From JAMOBE01 sp039908285 (GTDB lineage Bacteria > Pseudomonadota > Alphaproteobacteria > Rhodospirillales > Rhodospirillaceae), in the NCBI GenBank assembly GCA_039908285.1, contig JAMOBE010000045.1, forward strand, positions 1 to 28,072: a stretch of DNA of 28,072 nt, read 5' to 3'. The notes beneath the pieces are model-generated. The model did no database searches, was not told where the DNA came from, and saw only the letters and a program-made list of their open reading frames with translations. Within the stretch, counting starts at the first letter, position 1. Every line of letters starts with the position of its first letter. Positions 22,653 through 28,072 of this stretch are shown here, piece by piece. Position numbers and translations under genes: made by a program.

Positions 22653-24932
22653 CTACCCCGCGGCGGCAAGCGCGTCGCCCGGTGCGGGGAATTGCTCGAC
22701 CAGATGCTTCCACGCCTCGCCGGTTTTGTCGGAGCTGAACTGCACGCCGCAGCAGTCGGCTTTCCGCCAGGCGATGAACCCGGCGACGGTGCCCACCTGC
22801 GGCCACACCACCTCGACCCAGGTGCGGGTCACGGGCGGGTCGTCAAGGGCGATCTGCAGGCCACCGAACGAGACGTCCACCACCGTGACCGGGTGCTCCT
22901 TCCCGTTGAAGCGCGCCACCGTGGCCAAGCTGGTGGGGCGGCGGGGGTCGTTGCGGCGCTCGCCAGCCTCCGAATTGCGCAGGACCTCGCGCAGCTTCTG
23001 GCCGAGCTGGACCACCTCGTCGTTCATCCGTACCGCGGCCTGCTCGACCTCCTGGGCCAGATCTCCGGCCATGCCGGTGTCCTCGCGGGTGCCGGCGATG
23101 TTCTCGCCGAGGCCCCGGGCCTGCTCCACGGCATGGCGGACGCTCTGGTCGATGCGCAACGTCTCGGTCTCCTGCTGCCGTACGGCGGCGGCGATGGCGG
23201 CGGCGTTGACGTCTATATCGTGGATCGTGCGGGTGATTTCGGCGATGGCCGCGACGGCCTGGCTGGTGACGCTGCGTATCGTCGTGATCTGAGCGCCGAT
23301 ATTGGCGGTGGCGCCCGAGGTCTGGCCCGCCAGGGACTTGACCTCGCCGGCGACGACGGCGAAACCCTTGCCGGCGTCGCCGGCGCGGGCGGCCTCGATG
23401 GTGGCGTTCAAGGCCAGCATCTTGGTCTGGTCGGCGATTTCGTCGATCTGCTCCACCACCTCGCCGATCCGCTCGGCGGCGGCAACCAGGCCATCGACCA
23501 CCGCGGAGGTCTGACGGGCGGCTTCCACCGCCGCCGCGGAGATGCGGGCGGAGTGATCGACCCGCTGACTGATGTCGCCGATGGCCGACGCCAGCTGGGC
23601 CGCCGACCCGGCGACGTCCGAGACGCTGGCCTCGGAGTCGCGGGTGGCGCTGGTCATGCCCTCGGTCCGGTTGCCGATGCTCTGCACCCGATCAGCCATC
23701 TCGGCCGCCATCTGGCGCAGCAGGGCTGCCTGCTCGTTGGCGCCGCCGACGGCTTTGTCGACCGCTGTCTCAAGGATGTCGGCGACCCGGAGCATTTCGG
23801 CCTTCAGCGCGGCGCGACGAAGCCCCTCGGCTTCCGCCTGTTCCTCGGCGAGCTGGCGCATGACCAGCACGTTGGTCTTGAAGACGTTGAGGACGATGGT
23901 CATCTCGCCGATCTCGTCCTTGCGGTCCTCACCCACCAGTTCGACCGTGCTGTCGCCGGCGGCCACCAGCTTCATCGCCTGGGTCAGCCGGCTGATGGGC
24001 GCCGACATCCGGTGACCGGCCAGCCAGCCCACTACGGCGGCGAGGACGGCCAGGATCAGGCCGATGGTCAGGCTACGGTCGCGCAACGCGTAGACGCTCC
24101 GGTAGGCCACCGCGTCGTCGACCAGGGCGTGGACCACCCACCCGGGATCGCGCTGATTGGCCTCGGGCACCGACGTCGTCGTGCCGACCAGAACCTCGCG
24201 TCCCTGGGCCGCGAAGGGCCGCGCCCCCGTCGAGTGCCCGATGGCGGCATAGTCGGCCAGGGTCAGGCGCCCACTGCCGGCCGGAGTCTCGTAAAGAATG
24301 CGGTCGTGAGAGGAGGTCATCAGGGCCAGTCGGTGACTGTCGTCCTGTGGTGCCCCGGAGATGACGAGCTTTTCCAGATCCTTCTGCACCACCTGCCAGT
24401 CGAGCACGCCGATGACCGTGCCGATGATCGTGGCGCGGTCATAACTCGCCTCGATCGGCGCCGCCACCACCAGGCCCGTCTTCAGGTTGGCCAGACGGTC
24501 ACCGACGTTGCCCTGGTGCCGTTTGTGCGCCCGGCTGGCCTGGTGCTCGGCACTGGCGGAGAGGTCGGAGCCGGTCAGAGACGGCTCGGTGCTCGCGACC
24601 GCCACCCCCTTGTCGTTCAGCACGATCAGGGCGGCGAAGCGGGAATAGTGCGCCCGAAGACCATTGAGCTGGTTGAAAACAGCCTTGTCGCCATCGTCGG
24701 TCATCACGTCCTGCATGACGGTCAGGCCGGCCCAGGCGGTGAGGTCGCTGGTCGCTTCGCTCAAGATTCCCTGAACATCGGCCATCACCTTGACCGAAAC
24801 CTCCGTCAACTGGTCACCAAGCTGACGTTCGAGCGCCGTTCGCGCCGAGTGATAGGACACGGTCGCGACGATGCCGAGCGGCACCAGCGCGCAGGTCAAC
24901 AGCAGACCGATGATTTTCCCACGTATCTTCAT
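22653..24932 (-). CDS. Methyl-accepting chemotaxis protein with C-terminal PilZ domain
   Basis: The 759-residue receptor has TM1 at the N terminus (KIIGLLLTCALVPLGIVATV), a periplasmic Cache-type ligand-binding region (about 30-285), TM2 (about 286-308), HAMP (about 308-360) and a signalling domain with the conserved tip around 500-530 (MLALNATIEAARAGDAGKGF, AVVAGEVKSLAGQT). It then adds a PilZ domain (about 656-745) with the c-di-GMP motif RRNDPRR (RxxxR) and DVSFGG (DxSxxG). A link between c-di-GMP level and chemotaxis signalling is inferred. MKIRGKIIG at 24932 is a natural receptor start; an ATG 15 nt upstream (24947) is possible. It converges with the J-domain gene, with only 12 nt between stops. 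Confidence 0.92.
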   Translation of the reverse strand: MKIRGKIIGLLLTCALVPLGIVATVSYHSARTALERQLGDQLTEVSVKVMADVQGILSEATSDLTAWAGLTVMQDVMTDDGDKAVFNQLNGLRAHYSRFAALIVLNDKGVAVASTEPSLTGSDLSASAEHQASRAHKRHQGNVGDRLANLKTGLVVAAPIEASYDRATIIGTVIGVLDWQVVQKDLEKLVISGAPQDDSHRLALMTSSHDRILYETPAGSGRLTLADYAAIGHSTGARPFAAQGREVLVGTTTSVPEANQRDPGWVVHALVDDAVAYRSVYALRDRSLTIGLILAVLAAVVGWLAGHRMSAPISRLTQAMKLVAAGDSTVELVGEDRKDEIGEMTIVLNVFKTNVLVMRQLAEEQAEAEGLRRAALKAEMLRVADILETAVDKAVGGANEQAALLRQMAAEMADRVQSIGNRTEGMTSATRDSEASVSDVAGSAAQLASAIGDISQRVDHSARISAAAVEAARQTSAVVDGLVAAAERIGEVVEQIDEIADQTKMLALNATIEAARAGDAGKGFAVVAGEVKSLAGQTSGATANIGAQITTIRSVTSQAVAAIAEITRTIHDIDVNAAAIAAAVRQQETETLRIDQSVRHAVEQARGLGENIAGTREDTGMAGDLAQEVEQAAVRMNDEVVQLGQKLREVLRNSEAGERRNDPRRPTSLATVARFNGKEHPVTVVDVSFGGLQIALDDPPVTRTWVEVVWPQVGTVAGFIAWRKADCCGVQFSSDKTGEAWKHLVEQFPAPGDALAAAG

Positions 24933-25111
24933 GACGCACAGCCCCATCCCTTGCCGCTACAGAATAGCGCAATTCCATGGTCATGTAAGGAGTGATGATT
25001 CGCGACCAAGCCCCGGGAGGATTCTCTTTACCTTCCCCCTTGATATTGGAAGGCATCGACCAGAGCGTGAATGAAAATGGATCGCAGACATGCCAGGAAT
25101 GGCAATTCCCT

Positions 25112-25693
25112 TCAGTCAGTAAGGCTTTCGGGGGGCGGGATGACGTTGCCGCGGCGGTCGGGCCGGTTTACCATCAGGACCTTCAACTCGGCCACCAGTT
25201 CGCTGAGCGAATCGAGACGTTTCGCGACCTCGGTCGAGTAGCTGTCCATGTCGACCATATTGGTATACTGGCGCAGGATGTCGGACCAGTCACCGATGAC
25301 CTTGACGATGTCCTGGACGCTGCGCGGTTGGACGATATAGGCCTTGTGCACGTTGCGAAGGTTCTCGAGCAGGATGGTGATCAGGGCCTTCACGAACGGA
25401 TCGACGTTCTGGAGCTTCTGGAGGAAAACGTCGCGGGGGATGCACATCAGCACCGAGTCCTCGAGCGCCACCGCCGACGCCATGCGGGCGCTGCCGTCGA
25501 TCACCGCCATTTCGCCGAACAGGGCTCCTCCCACCAGAGTCGCGAGGTGGACCTTCTTGTCCTCCACGTGCTTGAAGATGGCGATCTTGCCGGTTTCCAC
25601 CAGGTACGCCGCATCGCCCTTTTCACCCTGGGAGAAGACCTTCATTCCCTTGGCGAAGCCGCGGCGTTCGAGGAGCTTGTCGGAGAACAGCAC
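25112..25693 (-). CDS. Cyclic nucleotide-binding domain protein
   Basis: The 193-residue product has a CAP_ED fold at about 10-125 (GMKVFSQGEKGDAAYLVETG, then GALFGEMAVIDGSARMASA) followed by a helical tail (about 130-185) without a recognisable DNA-binding helix-turn-helix. It is therefore probably a ligand-sensing or scaffold protein rather than a CRP/FNR transcription factor. The phosphate-binding-cassette region is GEMAVIDGSARMAS; the RxA-like arginine is present, but cNMP specificity is uncertain. A GTG start at 25693 is chosen because a strong gggaggaa ribosome site lies 7 nt upstream; the ATG at 25708 would overlap that site. It is downstream of the OmpR-type regulator on the same strand, 86 nt apart. 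Confidence 0.85.
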   Translation of the reverse strand: MLFSDKLLERRGFAKGMKVFSQGEKGDAAYLVETGKIAIFKHVEDKKVHLATLVGGALFGEMAVIDGSARMASAVALEDSVLMCIPRDVFLQKLQNVDPFVKALITILLENLRNVHKAYIVQPRSVQDIVKVIGDWSDILRQYTNMVDMDSYSTEVAKRLDSLSELVAELKVLMVNRPDRRGNVIPPPESLTD

Positions 25694-25698
25694 CGGTG

Positions 25699-25706
25699 TT
25701 CCTCCC
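25699..25706 (-). promoter_or_regulatory. Ribosome binding site supporting the GTG start at 25693
   Basis: On the minus strand gggaggaa is followed by accg and the GTG start, a near-ideal spacing. Using the in-frame ATG at 25708 would place this site inside the coding sequence. Confidence 0.7.
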
Positions 25707-25779
25707 ATCGATGATCGGCGTGTGCGGTCCTGATTATCACAGGAGAACGACCGTTGGCGACGTCCAACTCAGGGTTCCA

Positions 25780-26460
25780 TCAGGGTTCCAGCCGATAGCC
25801 GCCGGCTTCGGTGATGAGGATGGCGGCGTGCGAGGGGTCGGTCTCCATCTTCTGGCGCAGGCGGTAGACGTGGGTCTCCAGGGTGTGGGTGGTGACCTCG
25901 GGATTGTAGCCCCACACCTCGTGCAGCAGGGTCTCTCGTCCCACCACCCGGTTGCCGGCCCGCAGCAGGTATTTGAGGATGGCCGCCTCCTTGTCGGTCA
26001 GGCGGATGCGCCGGGTCCCGTCCAGCAGGACCTTGGTCCCCGGCCGGAACGTGAAGCGGCCGATGGCGAACAGGGCATCGTCGCTGCGCTCGTGCTGGCG
26101 CAGGTGGGCGCGCAGGCGGGCCAGCAGCACGTTGAGCCGGAACGGCTTGGTCACGTAGTCGTTGGCGCCCGAGTCGAGGCCGGTCACCGCATCCTGGTCG
26201 GTGTCGGCCCCGGTCAGCATGATGATCGGCACCGTCACCCCGCCGTCCCGGAGCTGTCGGCACACGTCGCGGCCGTCGATGTCGGGGAGTCCCACGTCGA
26301 GGAGGATGATGTCGAACGACCGGCTTTTCACCAGCGCCAGGGCCTCGGCGCCCGAGCCGGCCTCCTCCGTCTCGCGGAAGTCGTCCTGCTGGGCGAGCTG
26401 TTCGGCAAGCGACTGGCGCAGGAGCGCATCATCGTCGACCAGCAGGATGCGTTTCCCCAT
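25780..26460 (-). CDS. OmpR/PhoB-family response regulator
   Basis: The 226-residue protein has a receiver domain with the acidic cluster DDD (9-11), phosphoacceptor Asp55 in ILLDVGLPDIDG, conserved Thr in MLTGA and Lys105 in VTKPF. The C-terminal winged-helix DNA-binding domain (about 130-225) shows RLTDKEAAILKYLLRAGNRVVGRE, ETHVYRLRQKME and the final ITEAGGYRL hairpin. Every key phosphotransfer residue is present, so it should be phosphorylation-controlled. No cognate kinase gene is adjacent; the hybrid kinase at 9141 carries its own Hpt and could in principle feed a separate regulator, but nothing ties the two. It is divergent from ribA with a 192-bp gap. Confidence 0.93.
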   Translation of the reverse strand: MGKRILLVDDDALLRQSLAEQLAQQDDFRETEEAGSGAEALALVKSRSFDIILLDVGLPDIDGRDVCRQLRDGGVTVPIIMLTGADTDQDAVTGLDSGANDYVTKPFRLNVLLARLRAHLRQHERSDDALFAIGRFTFRPGTKVLLDGTRRIRLTDKEAAILKYLLRAGNRVVGRETLLHEVWGYNPEVTTHTLETHVYRLRQKMETDPSHAAILITEAGGYRLEP

Positions 26461-26652
26461 GACCCCGGCCTCCCCCTCGCGGGCTCGGGGTTGAGCCCTT
26501 CGGCAAACTACGGCGATTCCGGGTGAATTCTAGCACGGTCGGCGCCGCATTAAGAAGACTCCTCGCACAATTCCGAACATCCGGCGGACGTGAGCCTTTT
26601 CCCGGGGCTGCAAACGCTCTATCGTGGCCCCCCGCGCGGAGTATATACGGGC

Positions 26653-27825
26653 ATGATCAGAGTTTTGACCCTTACCCCCACACCCGGGACGCAACCGCCG
26701 CCGGCGCCGATGGTCGCCGTGGATCGCGCCACGGCCGAGATCCGGCGAGGTGGCGCCGTGGTGATTCGTGGCCGGGGGAGCGAGGCTGTACTCGTTCTGG
26801 CGGCCGAGGCGGTGACACCCACGGGTCTCATGCTGCTGTCCGAGTCTGCCGGCGGTCCGGTGGCGCTCGCCATCACCGGTCGGCGAGCGACGGTTCTTGG
26901 GCTTGGTCAGGGTCCCGAGGTGGTGATGGTGATCACCGCGGAGGGGCCTTTTGACGTCGAGATGGTGCGGGCGCTGGCCCAGCCGGACCTGGAGCGTCCC
27001 GTGGCGTTGCCGCCCGGACTGACGGCGACGTCGGCCGAAAGGGGGGCGGCCGAAAGGGGGGCTGCCGGGGAGGGCGTCGCCGCCGTCGCCGCGGTGCGCC
27101 TGACCAAGCTCGCTCGCCTCCTGCCGGCGGCCATGATCGCCCACCTGCGCACCGACGATGCCGCCACCTGGGCGGAGCGGCGCAACCTCGTCGTGGTGGA
27201 GGCCGAGGCCATCCTCGGCTACGACCAGATGGCGGCGCGGAGTCTGCGGCCGGTCAGCGAGGCCGTGGTGCCCCTTGCCGGGGCCGAGAGCACCCGCATC
27301 ATCGCCTTTCGTCCCGGTGACGGCGGCATCGAGCACCTGGCGATCGTCATCGGCGAGCCCGACGAGGCGGCACCGGTGCTGACCCGGCTGCACTCCGAGT
27401 GCTTCACCGGCGACCTTCTCGGCTCGCTGCGCTGCGACTGCGGCGACCAGCTCCGCGGCGCCATCGAGGAGATCGCCCGCGCCGGCAGCGGCGTGCTGCT
27501 CTATCTCGCCCAGGAGGGCAGGGGCATCGGCCTGGTCAACAAGCTCCGGGCCTACCAGCTCCAGGATCGCGGCTTCGACACCCTGGACGCCAACGGCCAG
27601 CTTGGGTTCGACGACGACGAGCGCATCTACCTGCCGGCGGCGGAGATGCTGCGCCAGCTAGGGTTCAGCCGCGTGCGCCTCCTCACCAACAATCCGCGCA
27701 AGGTGGACTCCCTCGCCCGCCACGATATCGAGGTGGTGGAGCGGGTGCCCCACGTCTTTCCGGCCAACGACCACAACCAGTTCTATCTTCGCACCAAGGC
27801 CACCAGGGGCGGCCACCTGTTCTGA
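26653..27825 (+). CDS. ribA: GTP cyclohydrolase II (RibA) with degenerate RibB-like N-terminal domain
   Basis: RibA opens GTP to 2,5-diamino-6-ribosylamino-4-pyrimidinone 5'-phosphate, the first committed step of riboflavin synthesis. The C-terminal half carries the zinc ligands Cys250, Cys261 and Cys263 (SECFTGDLLGSLRCDCGDQL), the catalytic EGRGIGL loop and LLTNNPRKV. The N-terminal 190 residues resemble a decayed 3,4-dihydroxy-2-butanone-4-phosphate synthase (RIRRGGAVVIRG-type start, AAEAVTPTGLMLL) but lack the acidic DxxREnEgD active-site loop, so this half is probably inactive. Total length is 390 residues. ATG 26653 begins at MIRVLTLTP; a longer in-frame GTG start at 26590 has no support. 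Confidence 0.93.
   Translation: MIRVLTLTPTPGTQPPPAPMVAVDRATAEIRRGGAVVIRGRGSEAVLVLAAEAVTPTGLMLLSESAGGPVALAITGRRATVLGLGQGPEVVMVITAEGPFDVEMVRALAQPDLERPVALPPGLTATSAERGAAERGAAGEGVAAVAAVRLTKLARLLPAAMIAHLRTDDAATWAERRNLVVVEAEAILGYDQMAARSLRPVSEAVVPLAGAESTRIIAFRPGDGGIEHLAIVIGEPDEAAPVLTRLHSECFTGDLLGSLRCDCGDQLRGAIEEIARAGSGVLLYLAQEGRGIGLVNKLRAYQLQDRGFDTLDANGQLGFDDDERIYLPAAEMLRQLGFSRVRLLTNNPRKVDSLARHDIEVVERVPHVFPANDHNQFYLRTKATRGGHLF
27033..27062 (+). repeat. 15-nt tandem duplication in ribA
   Basis: The unit ggccgaaaggggggc occurs at 27033-27047 and 27048-27062, encoding AERGAAERGA in the degenerate N-terminal portion of RibA. It is in frame and near the junction to the cyclohydrolase domain. Confidence 0.85.
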
Positions 27826-27828
27826 GAG

Positions 27829-27984
27829 GCTGAAAATGAATCGGCACCACGAGAATCATAAGCCCTCTCCCCCCCCTTCAGGGGGGAGAGGGTTGGGTGA
27901 GGGGGGTGCCGAAACTCTCGGACTCGTGCCGGTTGCCCCACCCCCTCACCCCGACCCTCTCCCCCTCGAGGGGGAGAGGGAGTA
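27829..27984. repeat. Inverted pair of C/G-rich palindromic repeats between ribA and anmK
   Basis: Copy A has a leader (ctgaaaatgaa to agccct) and a 12-bp stem, 27863-27874 with 27881-27892, then ttgggtgagggggg. Copy B is in reverse: ccccctcaccccgacc then a perfect 26-bp palindrome, 27955-27967 with 27968-27980. The two copies are complementary to each other across the approximately 35-nt centre, so the whole unit could form a large cruciform or RNA hairpin. It fills the gap after the ribA stop and may terminate the ribA transcript. The last bases of copy B serve as the anmK ribosome binding site. Confidence 0.88.
27978..27982 (+). promoter_or_regulatory. anmK ribosome binding site formed by the repeat end
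   Basis: gggag at 27978-27982 lies 6 nt before the ATG at 27989 and overlaps the right arm of the 26-bp palindrome (to 27980). Folding of the palindrome would hide it. Confidence 0.6.
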
Positions 27985-27988
27985 AGCG

Positions 27989-28072
27989 ATGCGCGCCATC
28001 GGCCTCATGAGTGGCACGGCCCTGGACGGGGTGGATGCCGCCATGCTGGTGACCGACGGTCACGAGGTCCAG
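27989..28072 (+). CDS. anmK: Anhydro-N-acetylmuramic acid kinase (5' end only)
   Basis: Only 28 codons are in the window. They read MRAIGLMSGTALDGVDAAM and onward, the distinctive N-terminal phosphate-binding loop of AnmK (GLMSGTSxDGVD). The enzyme phosphorylates and cleaves 1,6-anhydro-MurNAc during peptidoglycan recycling. The third-position Ala in SGTALDG replaces the more usual Ser. The rest of the gene lies beyond the window. Confidence 0.88.
   Translation, partial: MRAIGLMSGTALDGVDAAMLVTDGHEVQ

Noticed and set aside
22692..24995. 767-codon plus-strand frame opposite the chemoreceptor gene
   Set aside because: The receptor on the minus strand has complete, ordered domains; the plus-strand translation is His/Gly-rich shadow sequence.

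Overview
The window is GC-rich, densely coded chromosomal DNA that looks alphaproteobacterial, most likely Rhodospirillales (Magnetospirillum/Phaeospirillum-like). This is inferred from the recG / sdhE-mfd arrangement, an alphaproteobacterial-style RibA with a decayed N-terminal domain, many sensory proteins, and a BadI-type ring-opening hydrolase. No rRNA, tRNA, CRISPR array or complete insertion sequence was seen.

Layout. 1-5605: DNA repair block, with recG (minus, truncated by the window start) facing away from sdhE and mfd (plus, overlapping by 4 nt). 5691-7345: a two-gene toxin-antitoxin-like module (Xre + ImmA/IrrE protease, then a DUF4411 PIN nuclease) placed between housekeeping genes. 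7416-8987: a BadI/MenB-family hydrolase directly after cobA (minus). 9141-11921: a large cyclic-nucleotide-binding hybrid histidine kinase. 12208-13029: an exported DUF2807-like adhesin-type protein. 13173-14306: an Rpn-family nuclease gene flanked by hairpin-plus-direct-repeat units. 14340-19064: a minus-strand cluster hldD-lgt-midA-pgeF followed by a lipoprotein-like gene, covering envelope biogenesis, complex I assembly and peptidoglycan-precursor quality control. 19310-22640: a repetitive coiled-coil protein, rlmN, and a J-domain/SH3 membrane protein (plus). 22653-26460: sensory block on the minus strand (chemoreceptor with PilZ, a cNMP-binding protein, an OmpR-type regulator). 26653-28072: ribA and the start of anmK (plus).

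The most unusual content is repetitive DNA. A C/G-rich palindromic repeat occurs in the ribA-anmK gap as two inverted copies, in degenerate form after the DUF2807 gene, and in frame inside mfd, where it adds about 17 residues. A second type, strings of perfect long hairpins, lies between pgeF and the lipoprotein gene (where it supplies the only ATG start of that gene) and, possibly related, in the divergent gap upstream of hldD. The Rpn nuclease has its own flanking repeats. Three genes (the Rpn gene, the coiled-coil gene and ribA) carry short in-frame tandem repeats.

All functional calls come from reading motifs and recalling families. No database search was possible.
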